18,307 bases of DNA from DAOUMU01 sp034409055 (GCA_034409055.1 DAOUMU010000169.1:1-18307); one strand, 5' to 3'; counted from the stretch's first letter, positions 7,630 through 15,085 are shown. Numbers and translations: made by a program. The notes: generated from the sequence alone by a model not told the origin.

Positions 7630-8583
7630 TTAGAGATTAGTGATAGGGCGGCTTTGCAGCAAGTAAATAGTGCCGCCCTCGACGCCCCACTCAATGTCCT
7701 GGGGACAGCCGAAATGCTCCTCGACCTTGTTGCCCAGATCGACCAGGTGTCGCAGTTCGTCGTCAGTCAGCACCCGTGCCGACACCTTGTCGGGGGATAC
7801 CGACTCGGTATGGATACCGCTGACCCCATCCCGCCAGTACATAATCTTCTTGTCCGGCACAAACTCAAACAGGACCTCATAGGTTTCCCGGTCCACTTTG
7901 TAATGATCTGGGGTGATAGCACCGGAGACGATCCCTTCACCCAATCCCCAGACGCCCTCAATGACCATCTGATAGTAATTGCGCATGACCGGGTCTACGG
8001 TAAAACTGACACCGGATTTTTCAGAGTTGACCATTTTCTGCACCACCACGGCCATAGAAACTTCGCTGTCGTCAAATCCTCGCTGGCAGCGGTAAAAAAT
8101 GGCCTGGGAGGTAAAGAGGGAAGACCAGCAGCGGCGCACAGCCTTGAGCAACGACTCCTCTCCCACGACGTTCAGGAACGTCTCTTGCTGCCCGGCGAAG
8201 CTGGCTCCGGCCAGGTCTTCGGCTGTGGCGCTGGAACGGACTGCTACCGGAATGTTGTCACCCAATTCGCGGTAGCAGTTCAGGATAGATTGCTCCAACT
8301 CGTCCAGGATGGGCACCTGCTCAAAGAGCTGGCGAAGCTGCGGTTCCACCTGCCGAAGTTGATCGCAATCACTGCGGTCCAGGTCCGCCAGTAGTTGGTC
8401 GATCTTGGGGATCAGACCGGCATTTTCCACCATCTCCCGATAGGACGGAGCGGTGATGACAAAGCCGGGGGGGATAGGTAACTCAGCCTGGACCATATCC
8501 CCCAGGTTGGCCCCTTTGCCGCCGGCCAGCGGCACGTCATTTCTGGTCAGTTCGCTAAACCAGGCACACAACGGTTTCGACAT
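7630..8583 (-). CDS. PEP synthase-type ATP-grasp subunit of a split dikinase
   Basis: The 317 residues cover only the ATP/nucleotide-binding domain of PEP synthase/PPDK-type enzymes. GGKGANLG (21-28, K23) begins it, VRSSATAED (116-124, R117) follows, then EGVWGLGEG (209-217), and QDIEWG (295-300) with LLQSRPIT close the domain at the C-terminus. This unit would phosphorylate the histidine of a separate swivel-domain protein from ATP. Full PEP synthase is about 800 residues, and here the swivel domain is found on the 12940-14655 gene. The two-protein arrangement recalls phenylphosphate synthase. ATG at 8581-8583 has AGGAG about 10 nt upstream, overlapping the SDR stop. The longer upstream frame is the SDR gene's shadow. 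Confidence 0.88.
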   Translation of the reverse strand: MSKPLCAWFSELTRNDVPLAGGKGANLGDMVQAELPIPPGFVITAPSYREMVENAGLIPKIDQLLADLDRSDCDQLRQVEPQLRQLFEQVPILDELEQSILNCYRELGDNIPVAVRSSATAEDLAGASFAGQQETFLNVVGEESLLKAVRRCWSSLFTSQAIFYRCQRGFDDSEVSMAVVVQKMVNSEKSGVSFTVDPVMRNYYQMVIEGVWGLGEGIVSGAITPDHYKVDRETYEVLFEFVPDKKIMYWRDGVSGIHTESVSPDKVSARVLTDDELRHLVDLGNKVEEHFGCPQDIEWGVEGGTIYLLQSRPITNL

Positions 8584-8594
8584 AAGCTTTTCTC

Positions 8595-9380
8595 CTACTG
8601 AGTAGCAGTCACCCCGCCATCGGCAAAGATGACCTGCCCGGTGATAAAGTCTGAGGCCGGCGCGGCCAGATAAATGGTCAACGCAGCCAGGTCCATGGGT
8701 TCGCAAATACGGCCCAGCGGAATCCGTTCCACCAGGGGATTGTAAAAGTTGGGATCTTCCAGATAATCTTTGACCAATTCGGTGCGGGTGAAAGTGGGTG
8801 CAATACCATTGACCGTGATATTGTATTTGGCCCACTCGGTGGCCAATTGCTTGATCATCAAATTCATACCGCCCTTGCTAGAGCAGTAGGCAATGTAACC
8901 CCGGCGGATGCCGAGCATGCTGCGGACGGAGGTGATATGGATATGCTTACCCCCTCCCTGGGGGATCTGCACCTTGGCCGCCGCCTGAGACAGGAAAAAG
9001 GCGGCTTTCAGGTTAAGGTCCACCACCTGGTCCCAATCTGCTTCGGTGTATTCTTCGGCCGGGGCCTCTTTGTGGGTGCCAACACAGTTGACCAGCACGT
9101 CGAGCCGGCCGGACCGTTCGGCCACTCCGGCCATCAATTGCTGCATCTGGGGAATGTCAAGGGCGTTCAGTTCAGCGCCCCAGGCCTGTCCCCCGGCAGC
9201 CGTGATCTCGGCCGCCAGGGCCTCAGCCCCAGCCTGGTTAATGTCGGCGATGACCACCGTCACTCCAAAAGCGGCCAGCCCTTCACAGACGGCCTGGCCA
9301 ATACCACCGGCTCCCCCGGCGACCACGGCCACCTTGCCTTCCAGATTGTAAAGATTGCGATAGGTGTCTAGTGAGATCAT
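8595..9380 (-). CDS. Short-chain dehydrogenase/reductase (SDR)
   Basis: This 261-residue NAD(P)-dependent oxidoreductase is of classical SDR size. The Rossmann motif AGGAGGIG (21-28) follows the first beta strand, D47 ends the second strand (VIADINQ, suggesting NAD preference), and NCVG is at 98-101. Catalytic residues are S151 or S154, Y165 and K169 (YCSSK). The C-terminus GQVIFADGG is typical. It probably interconverts an alcohol or hydroxy acid with the ketone; the substrate is unknown. ATG at 9378-9380 has GAGGAG 6 nt upstream. It lies 38 bp after the MoaD-like gene and 11 bp before the ATP-grasp gene, so it is in the same transcript. Confidence 0.9.
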   Translation of the reverse strand: MISLDTYRNLYNLEGKVAVVAGGAGGIGQAVCEGLAAFGVTVVIADINQAGAEALAAEITAAGGQAWGAELNALDIPQMQQLMAGVAERSGRLDVLVNCVGTHKEAPAEEYTEADWDQVVDLNLKAAFFLSQAAAKVQIPQGGGKHIHITSVRSMLGIRRGYIAYCSSKGGMNLMIKQLATEWAKYNITVNGIAPTFTRTELVKDYLEDPNFYNPLVERIPLGRICEPMDLAALTIYLAAPASDFITGQVIFADGGVTATQ

Positions 9381-9418
9381 TTTTTCTCCTCGTGTTAAGT
9401 TTTACCCTGAAAACCAGG

Positions 9419-9694
9419 TTAGCCCCCAGCCAGGGGTGGAAAGATCTGTACCTGGTCTCCATCCTGCAGGCTCCGTTCTATATCCGACGCAAAGCTCCCA
9501 TTGATCACCACCTGCCAGGCCGCCCTGGTGATAATTTCCGGGGCACTATATCCCAACTGCTGATCGATGCCCAGGTGAGTCACCAGGTCGGCCAGCGTGG
9601 CCCCATCGGGTAGGGCGATAGTGGCCTGACCTCGCTCGGCGTCTGGAGGGAGACAATCTCGCAAAATGGAAAAAAGCTGTACCTGGATTTTCAT
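9419..9694 (-). CDS. MoaD/ThiS-like sulfur carrier protein
   Basis: The 91-residue ubiquitin-fold protein ends in PPLAGG, the diglycine tail that is adenylated and thiocarboxylated in MoaD and ThiS. It begins with the beta strand MKIQVQLFSILRD and has VVINGSFA and DGDQVQIFPP in the expected places. Beside an AOR gene it most likely donates sulfur for the dithiolene of the tungstopterin cofactor, as AOR-linked MoaD paralogues are thought to do. No MoaE or E1-like activating enzyme is in the window. AGGAG lies 12 nt upstream of the ATG. It starts 15 bp after the cyclase gene. Confidence 0.85.
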   Translation of the reverse strand: MKIQVQLFSILRDCLPPDAERGQATIALPDGATLADLVTHLGIDQQLGYSAPEIITRAAWQVVINGSFASDIERSLQDGDQVQIFPPLAGG

Positions 9695-9709
9695 AGCTAG
9701 CGTTTGCTC

Positions 9710-10426
9710 CTAGTCCACAAGAGCCACGGCCCGCACCGGGGCGGCTGTGCAACCCTTCCATTTGATCGGAAAGACCGACATCTTAAAGCCAAACGGCTGG
9801 GGAATGGCGTCCAGATTGGCCAGGTTTTCCAGATGATAGTATTCCCGCTCCAGCATGACCTGGTGGGCCGGCCAGAACTCTTTGGTTTCAAACATGGATT
9901 TAACCGGCCGATCATAGGTGGGGGCATCAATCCCCGTCATCTTGATGCCCTGGTCAAGGAGCCAGTGGGTGGCCTCGCCGGTCATACCGCAATGTTCGGT
10001 CAGGTAGCGCATTTCGGTGTTATAACGAGAAGCGCCTGTTTTTATCAGGACGATGTCCAACGGCTTGAGGGTGTAGTCAATCTTTTTCAGGGCTGCTTTC
10101 ATATCATCCACGGTAATCCCATGTCCGACTGGCTTATCACTAAAGTCAAGCACCACCCCATCACCATAGCAGTATTCTAAGGGAATTCCTTCCGGGCCGG
10201 GCGCATCCGAGCGTAGATGTCTCAGTGAATCGACATGGGTACCTACGTGATCACCCAACACGACGACATAGTGTGCGGTGAGCCAGGTTGTGCCGTATTC
10301 GGCCGCGCCGATATTGGTGGCAAATTCTTCCCAACTCTCCAGCATCGCCAAGACCGGGCGAGCCACGCGAGGGAACACCACCATGTCACCGCTGACTTCC
10401 ATACTGAGATCAATTAGTTTTGTCAT
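9710..10426 (-). CDS. Cyclase/kynurenine formamidase-like metal hydrolase
   Basis: The 238-residue protein has the cyclase-family metal motif H60-V-G-T-H64-V-D66-S-L-R-H70 (HxGTHxDxxxH), normally binding a divalent metal, and IDAPTYDRP (about 172-180), a common family segment. Family members hydrolyse amides, lactones or cyclic esters such as N-formylkynurenine or isatin, so a ring-opening or lactone/amide hydrolysis step is a reasonable inference. It starts 3 bp after the AOR stop codon, with GGGA upstream, and ends 15 bp before the MoaD-like gene. The true substrate is unknown. Confidence 0.85.
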   Translation of the reverse strand: MTKLIDLSMEVSGDMVVFPRVARPVLAMLESWEEFATNIGAAEYGTTWLTAHYVVVLGDHVGTHVDSLRHLRSDAPGPEGIPLEYCYGDGVVLDFSDKPVGHGITVDDMKAALKKIDYTLKPLDIVLIKTGASRYNTEMRYLTEHCGMTGEATHWLLDQGIKMTGIDAPTYDRPVKSMFETKEFWPAHQVMLEREYYHLENLANLDAIPQPFGFKMSVFPIKWKGCTAAPVRAVALVD

Positions 10427-10429
10427 TTT

Positions 10430-12325
10430 TTACGATCCCTTCTCATGTGGTAAGATTTTGCGTTGTACCAAATCGTCGGCCACGTCTTCCAAACCCAGTT
10501 CTTCCAATTTTTCACGCTGGGGTTTGCCGGTGTTCTCATCCCAACCGTGAATTGTGTACCAGGCTTCCTTCATAGGCTCCAGAATATCGTAAACTTTGCC
10601 CCTGGCCGGACCTTCCGGCATAGGATCCTCGGTGAAACGAGGGGGCATGGTGTCGTTGGCGGCGGTCAGACCGAGCCGGGCGTTGTGCGCTCGCTCCAAA
10701 TTTGTGACCCGCTCAGCCGCCAGGAGTAGATCGTCGCCGCTGACTTCGATACCCGTTGCCGCCGAATAGAGCGCCGGTACGGTTTCGAGCATTTTCTTCA
10801 ACGTCCGTTCGACGGTTTCGGCGTAGTAGGAGTAGGGAAATTTACAGAATCCCATGAGATCGGGGATGGTCACGATCTTTTCCCACAGCATGAGTTTCGT
10901 GGCCGCCTCTATGGTCGGCAACGAATCCAGTCCATAGGCCCCCGGCGCTGAAATCCGCAGGTGGTCTGCTCCGCGAGGGGAGACTGCATAGCGGAAATTG
11001 TAAACCTTGACCGCCCGGGCATCCACCGGTGGGGGGGTCATGCCTTTGACATGGACGGCATAACGCTCGGAGTTGCGGCCAATCTCCTGAGCCGCGTTGA
11101 GAATACCCTCGGCCAGCAGGTCACCGAAGCCCTTACGGAAAGTGATTTGCTCAATCAACTCCAGGATGGAGTGGTAATTGCCCCAGGTCAAATCTATGCC
11201 CCGGGTGTCATCTCCGGTGAGAATGCCTCTTTGCCACAACTCCATGGAGAAAGAAATCAGATTCCCGGTCTCGATGGTATCAAGGCCGTACAGGTTACAC
11301 AGTTCGTTGGCTTTCAGAATCGAAGCCAGGTTGTCGTTACCACAGCCTGTGCCAAAGGCCACCATCGTGCTGTACTCCGGCCCACCGACCTCCGTGCCCG
11401 CAAACTCGCCCTCGGTGACCCGGGAATAGCGATCACATTTGCAGGGGCAGCGGTAGCAGGCGGTCGGCCTGACCAGGTACATGGCATTGAGGGCGTCACC
11501 GTCGATCTTTTCCTTGCCCTCAAAGAGTCCGGTCTGATAGTTCCGGGTGTTGACCGCGCCGATGGCGGTGTGGTGATCCAGCAGGGCGGTTGTGCCGTAT
11601 TCCGGTAACTCCTTGCCACTGCGGCTGTCTATCTTCAGGAGTTCGAGTAGTTCGTCTGATAATTCTTTGAAAGCAACCGGGTCGTGGAGGGGTACCTCTT
11701 GGCTGCCCCGCACGGCAATAGCCTTCAACCGCTTGGAACCCAGAACCGCCCCCAGGCCGGTTCGTCCGGCGGCGTGCTCGCCATCGACAATGAGGCACGA
11801 AAAGCGGACTAGGTTTTCACCAGCCTGACCAATACCGGCAATACTTATCCCTTTACCGACCTCGCTTTGGATGATCTCTTCGACCTGGCGCATATCTTTG
11901 CCCCACAGGTGACGGGCATCACGGAGTTCAACCTGGTCGTCATTGATCCACAAATAGACCGGCCTGGGTGACTGGCCCCGAATAATAATCAGATCGTACC
12001 CGGCTTTTTTTAATACGGCCCCCCAAAAACCACCTGAGTTGGCGTCGCCGAGGATGCCGGTCAAGGGAGAGCGCCCCCCCAGGGTAAAGCGCCCGGAAGA
12101 GGGAGCTGGTGTTCCCGTCAGCGCCCCAGGGGCGATGATGGCCACGTTATCCGGTCCGAGCGGGTTTGCCGGCGGTGGAATGAGATCATACTGCAAGCGC
12201 GAAGTGAAACCACGCCCGCCAACATAGTTGCGAGCAAAGGCGCCATCGAGTGGTTCCTTCTGGACAATCTTGTTGGTCAAATCTACCCTTAAGATGGTAC
12301 CTGTGTAACCGCCTTTGATATTCAT
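10430..12325 (-). CDS. Aldehyde ferredoxin oxidoreductase (tungsten enzyme)
   Basis: AOR enzymes oxidise aldehydes to acids with ferredoxin (or reduce acids), using a tungsten bispterin cofactor and one 4Fe-4S cluster, in the cytoplasm. This 631-residue protein is of AOR size. It has GGRGF (36-40) and TLGGRSPLTG (81-90) in the pterin-binding N-terminal domain. Cluster ligands are C290, C293 and C297 (CYRCPCKC) and C494 in DLMGFCKFP, the same spacing as in Pyrococcus AOR. C295 is an extra cysteine. The start MNIKGGYTG (ATG 12323-12325) has GGGAGG 10 nt upstream; an ATG at 12341-12343 overlaps that site and is rejected. The 5' leader is crowded with repeats. The adjacent MoaD-like gene supports cofactor dependence. 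Substrate class is not determinable. Confidence 0.92.
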   Translation of the reverse strand: MNIKGGYTGTILRVDLTNKIVQKEPLDGAFARNYVGGRGFTSRLQYDLIPPPANPLGPDNVAIIAPGALTGTPAPSSGRFTLGGRSPLTGILGDANSGGFWGAVLKKAGYDLIIIRGQSPRPVYLWINDDQVELRDARHLWGKDMRQVEEIIQSEVGKGISIAGIGQAGENLVRFSCLIVDGEHAAGRTGLGAVLGSKRLKAIAVRGSQEVPLHDPVAFKELSDELLELLKIDSRSGKELPEYGTTALLDHHTAIGAVNTRNYQTGLFEGKEKIDGDALNAMYLVRPTACYRCPCKCDRYSRVTEGEFAGTEVGGPEYSTMVAFGTGCGNDNLASILKANELCNLYGLDTIETGNLISFSMELWQRGILTGDDTRGIDLTWGNYHSILELIEQITFRKGFGDLLAEGILNAAQEIGRNSERYAVHVKGMTPPPVDARAVKVYNFRYAVSPRGADHLRISAPGAYGLDSLPTIEAATKLMLWEKIVTIPDLMGFCKFPYSYYAETVERTLKKMLETVPALYSAATGIEVSGDDLLLAAERVTNLERAHNARLGLTAANDTMPPRFTEDPMPEGPARGKVYDILEPMKEAWYTIHGWDENTGKPQREKLEELGLEDVADDLVQRKILPHEKGS

Positions 12326-12357
12326 CAGTTCACAACCTCCCATTGAAAAGATTCAAG

Positions 12358-12587
12358 CTGTGCAATTAGGGGACGAATAACCTTCCCGAAGCTACAAAGT
12401 CTCAGTAGATCCAATTTTCAAGCTCGGAGCGGACCACAGTCCGCGTTTTGGCCGCTGGACTGTAGTCCAGCTAGAGCAAATTTGGATGTACTGAGTCTCT
12501 TCAAATTGGCTCAAAACTTGCCATCGTAGCCACATCTCGTCCAGTATGGTGCTAGCCAGCTTCCGGGAAGGTGGGCTAATTGCACAG
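12358..12587. repeat. Inverted repeat enclosing element B, possibly an older nested MITE
   Basis: The left arm 12358-12393 starts CTGTGCAATTAG and ends CTTCCCGAAGCT. The right arm 12558-12587 is its reverse complement apart from a 6-nt length difference and a few mismatches. Near-identical 10-mers GAAAAGATTC (12345-12354) and GAAAAAATTC (12591-12600) flank it and could be a decayed target duplication. If so, a 135-bp element was itself hit by element B. It lies in the AOR mRNA leader. Confidence 0.5.
12401..12495 (+). mobile_element. Palindromic element B, copy 1
   Basis: The 95-bp unit has ends CTCAGTA and TACTGAG and two internal hairpins, GCGGACCACAGTCCGC and CTGGACTGTAGTCCAG. An inverted copy at 16776-16870 differs at two bases. 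It has no ORF. It looks like a REP/BIME or small MITE family. No unambiguous target duplication is visible. Confidence 0.8.
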
Positions 12588-12668
12588 GTCGAAAAAATTC
12601 GTTTTGCAGTAGATTACCAGCAGGTGACCGTTTCACCTTTGATGTTGATGAAATGTTTGCTAAGGGAT

Positions 12669-12808
12669 TCACTACCCGACACGAGAAGAGAAACCAGGTT
12701 TTTGGCGTCTGAACCAAGCTAATCGTTGCTTTTTGAGCATTCTGGAGGACCAAAAATGCCTCAGCAAGCGAAAAACCTGGTTTCTGATTTCCAATGTCGG
12801 GTAATGAA
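12669..12808. mobile_element. MITE-like element A, copy 2, with 10-bp target duplication
   Basis: The 140-bp element begins TCACTACCCGACA and ends TGTCGGGTAATGAA, with the internal inverted repeat AGAAACCAGGTTTTT / AAAAACCTGGTTTCT. The direct repeat GCTAAGGGAT at 12659-12668 and 12809-12818 is its 10-bp target duplication. It differs from copy 1 at roughly nine positions including two 1-bp gaps, counted by eye. Confidence 0.88.
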
Positions 12809-12814
12809 GCTAAG

Positions 12815-12852
12815 GGATAGGGCTGGGAGACTCGATCCCCCCAGCCCCATCC
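12815..12852 (-). terminator. GC-rich hairpin after the dikinase-His gene
   Basis: GGAT-A-GGGCTGGG (12815-12827) pairs with CCCAGCCC-C-ATCC (12840-12852), with one internal mismatch and a 12-nt loop. It starts about 87 nt past the stop at 12940. No T-run follows on the minus strand, so it may only pause or stabilise the mRNA. The element A target duplication overlaps its edge. Confidence 0.3.
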
Positions 12853-12939
12853 AGTTCAGGTGCATTTTTGAGGAAAAAGTTTCCTCAGTAGCCCCGTTCG
12901 CATCCAAGGATGCTCACTCCTCAAAATGGCCAAAGACGC

Positions 12940-14655
12940 TTATCCCAGAATCTCGACCTCGCCGGTGTTGCCGTTCACTCGGACTCTATCACCGGTCTTG
13001 ATACGTGAGGTAGCATCCCCCGCACCAACCACGGCCGGGATACCGAATTCGCGCGCCACGACAGCCGTGTGAGATAGCACACCACCTGCGTCGGTAACTG
13101 CGCCCTTGATCTTACTAAAGAGCACCACCCAGGCCGGATTGGTCATAATGCAGACCAGGATTTCGCCGCTCTTGACCTGGCTAAAATCCTCAGGTCCGGT
13201 CACCACGCGGGTGATGCCTTCCACTACGCCGGCCGCAGCCGGGAGACCGCGCACCACATCTTCGATCACCTCTTCGCCTCGCTGGGCCCGTTCCCAGCGT
13301 TCGGGCCAGCCCCAGAGGGTGTGGTAGGGCTCTTCGTACATGGCCCAGTGGGTTACAGTGCCGACCCAGTCTCTCGGGCGACTCTTGTGTGCCTCTTCGT
13401 AATCGCGCCGGGCTTGCTTGATGATGCCCAGGCCATCGTAGCCTTCTGGATTGTCTGCCGACTTGGGGTTGGCCACATAGGCCCGCAGTTGGTCATACTC
13501 GAGGAACATAATGTCCTCAACATCTCGAAGCAGCCCTGCCTTGACCATCCGCCGGCCGATTGCCAGCAAAACGAGACGCATCCGGGCAAAGGTTCCCTGG
13601 TCCATGTAAAAGTGATGGTCCGGGGTAAGGGGCATCATCCGGGTGGCCAGGTCAATGACGGTATTCAGTTTCGCCCGTTGTTCAGGGGTGGCTGTCTCAG
13701 GTACCAGCGCCTTGAGTTCTTCGATGGCCGCATGGTGATCGTCTACCATCCGCTGGTGCTCGGAGGGGAAATCGTAATCCGCGACCAGGTAGCCCTTGAT
13801 GGTTTCGACGGCGGGGGTGGGATCTTCGACCCACAGTTTGTTCACATATTCGTGGGAGTACATCGAGGGTTTGACCCCATACTCTTTGCAGTAGGCAACC
13901 ACGTCCGCCAAAAAGGCTTTGCCCTTTTCGCCCTTTTTCAGCTCGGGGATAATCACCGTGGCGGTTTCGCCGGCATCAAAGACTGCCTTGAGTTCAGGGT
14001 CAGCTTTGACCTTCTCTTTGAGCTTCCAGAGCGTCTCCAGGCTGTCCCAGTTGCGGTCCTTGATGGAGATCAGGATGCGGCCGACGAGGGCAGGGTCCAC
14101 CTCGCCGATGACTTCACCCACGGCCGCTTGCAGGTCCATCGAGGATTGGAACTGGGCCAGGTTCAGAATCCAGTGCAGGCGGAAGTGGCGATCCTGGATG
14201 TCGATGGCCTCTTCCAGAAAGACCATCAGTTCCTGTAGGGAGGCCTCCTCGGTGGGAAAGGTGTCCAGGTACTCAAAATTGCGGTTGATTTCGGGGAGGT
14301 AGCGATCGGTCCACCAGTCCAGAAAATTACTGGCATAAGTGGACATGATCCAGCCATAATAGGGCCCAAGCATCCCGGCCGACTCGGCCTCGCGCGGGAC
14401 AATAGCGGTGTACAGGTAGCCGTTGATGCGTTTGCCGATCCAGGCCTTGCCGAGGGGAAAGCCAAAACGCCGGTACATGTAGTCCAGCGTCGGTCCCCAC
14501 CAGCCATTCAGGCTCCAATACATAGGGGAGATCGGATTGGGGACGTGGTTGTCGTCATAGAACCAGAATAGCTCCTTCTCTTCCTCACTTTCCCATTCAA
14601 TAGGAAAGCTTTCATCACCGAAAAATGTTGCCAGAACTTCACTTGAATCAGTCAT
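12940..14655 (-). CDS. PEP-utilising phosphohistidine-domain subunit of a split dikinase
   Basis: The 571-residue protein ends in a swivelling phosphohistidine domain (about 465-571). H529 in GGVLSHTAVVAREFG is the expected phosphorylated residue, followed by GIPAVVG and a final DRVRVNGNTGEVEI strand, as in PEP synthase and rifampicin phosphotransferase. Residues 1-460 are not a PEP/pyruvate barrel. The FWFYDDNHVPNPISP segment (30-44) recalls, from memory, subunit 1 of phenylphosphate synthase, and this part is probably the acceptor-binding domain. The ATP-grasp partner is the gene at 7630-8583. ATG at 14653-14655 has AGGAGGG 12 nt upstream. It is the first gene of the cluster, separated from AOR by 614 bp of repeats. 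The phosphate acceptor is unknown. Confidence 0.8.
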   Translation of the reverse strand: MTDSSEVLATFFGDESFPIEWESEEEKELFWFYDDNHVPNPISPMYWSLNGWWGPTLDYMYRRFGFPLGKAWIGKRINGYLYTAIVPREAESAGMLGPYYGWIMSTYASNFLDWWTDRYLPEINRNFEYLDTFPTEEASLQELMVFLEEAIDIQDRHFRLHWILNLAQFQSSMDLQAAVGEVIGEVDPALVGRILISIKDRNWDSLETLWKLKEKVKADPELKAVFDAGETATVIIPELKKGEKGKAFLADVVAYCKEYGVKPSMYSHEYVNKLWVEDPTPAVETIKGYLVADYDFPSEHQRMVDDHHAAIEELKALVPETATPEQRAKLNTVIDLATRMMPLTPDHHFYMDQGTFARMRLVLLAIGRRMVKAGLLRDVEDIMFLEYDQLRAYVANPKSADNPEGYDGLGIIKQARRDYEEAHKSRPRDWVGTVTHWAMYEEPYHTLWGWPERWERAQRGEEVIEDVVRGLPAAAGVVEGITRVVTGPEDFSQVKSGEILVCIMTNPAWVVLFSKIKGAVTDAGGVLSHTAVVAREFGIPAVVGAGDATSRIKTGDRVRVNGNTGEVEILG

Positions 14656-14725
14656 TGGTTAAAACCCTCCTAAAAATATTGTTATTGATGATACGGAGGC
14701 GATATGGCTGACCACCTCCTTGTGC

Positions 14726-14822
14726 CCTAAAATAAGCCCGCATATGCTGGGAGTTCAGCCGGAGTGGTTAGCGGTTAGCGGTTAGCAGTTAGCCTAAAAT
14801 AAGCCCGCATATGCTGGGAGTT
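14726..14822. repeat. 30-bp direct repeat flanking a 7-bp tandem array
   Basis: A 30-bp unit beginning CCTAAAATAAGCCCGC and ending GCTGGGAGTT occurs identically at 14726-14755 and 14793-14822. Between the copies are four tandem GGTTAGC-like heptamers (14766-14793, the last one AGTTAGC). Recent duplication or slippage is the simplest explanation. Confidence 0.85.
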
Positions 14823-14954
14823 GACCTGCCACGGCATGGGGATACCGTTACGGAAGGCAACTTCCCTAAATTTGTACCCATATCGACCTGCTGAATAGTC
14901 CGCCTCTGGTTATCGCTAAACACCTGCCTTTCCGGGCAAAAAAGCCCTTATGTC

Positions 14955-15047
14955 GGAGCGGCATGGGGATGCCGCTCCTACTTTCAGGAATCTTGATGCC
15001 GCTCCTGCTTTCAGGAATCTTGATGCCGCTCCTGCTTTCAGGGATTT
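14955..15047. repeat. Hairpin leading into three 27-bp tandem repeats
   Basis: GGAGCGGCAT (14955-14964) and ATGCCGCTCC (14969-14978) form a 10-bp stem with a GGGG loop. The right arm is part of the first of three tandem units starting GATGCCGCTCC, at 14968-14994, 14995-15021 and 15022-15047. The third unit diverges and is one base short at its end. The array seems to have grown by duplicating one hairpin arm. Confidence 0.8.
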
Positions 15048-15071
15048 AAGTTTGCGATAATTTTCACTATC

Positions 15072-15085
15072 GATAATCGATTATC
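15072..15085. promoter_or_regulatory. 14-bp perfect palindrome, possible operator
   Basis: GATAATCGATTATC is its own reverse complement and lies in an AT-rich stretch about 50 bp upstream of an AGGAG ribosome-binding-like site on the plus strand. It could be an operator. No regulator can be assigned. Confidence 0.3.

Larger units (their letters stand above)
12326..12939. other. Repeat-filled gap between dikinase-His gene and AOR
   Basis: No gene is seen. The 614 bp hold an imperfect inverted repeat (12358-12393 with 12558-12587) enclosing element B (12401-12495), and element A copy 2 (12669-12808). They also hold a 6-bp dyad AGGTGA/TCACCT at 12622-12638, a GC-rich hairpin (12815-12852) and a second stem-loop TGAGGAAA/TTTCCTCA at 12869-12887. 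Neither hairpin has a T-tract. The AOR promoter may lie here, but no convincing -35/-10 pair was found. Confidence 0.7.

Noticed and set aside
7654..8394. 246-codon plus-strand ORF
   Set aside because: Antisense shadow of the ATP-grasp gene; no recognisable motifs.
8584..8835. N-terminal extension of the ATP-grasp frame
   Set aside because: The upstream residues are an out-of-frame reading of the SDR gene. The family start MSKPLCAWF has its own ribosome-binding site.
10430..12325. BamB-type benzoyl-CoA reductase subunit instead of AOR
   Set aside because: Length and cysteine spacing fit AOR proper, and no BamC-like or other benzoyl-CoA reductase partner genes are present.
12326..12660. Molybdenum/tungsten cofactor riboswitch before AOR
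   Set aside because: The hairpins there are explained by element B and its surrounding inverted repeat. I could not match the conserved core of the Moco RNA motif.
12511..12753. Minus-strand 80-codon ORF
   Set aside because: It reads through element A and repeat DNA, with no ribosome-binding site or family resemblance.
7480..12808. Composite transposon bounded by the two element A copies
   Set aside because: Each copy is flanked by its own different 10-bp target duplication (AATACTCCTT and GCTAAGGGAT). A composite transposon would share one outer duplication, so these are separate insertions.
12869..12887. TGAGGAAA/TTTCCTCA stem-loop as an intrinsic terminator
   Set aside because: No T-tract follows on either strand, so it is kept only as a stem-loop in the gap description.
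13321..14238. 305-codon plus-strand ORF
   Set aside because: It is antisense to the dikinase-His gene, which has clear domain motifs and a ribosome-binding site. The antisense protein resembles nothing.
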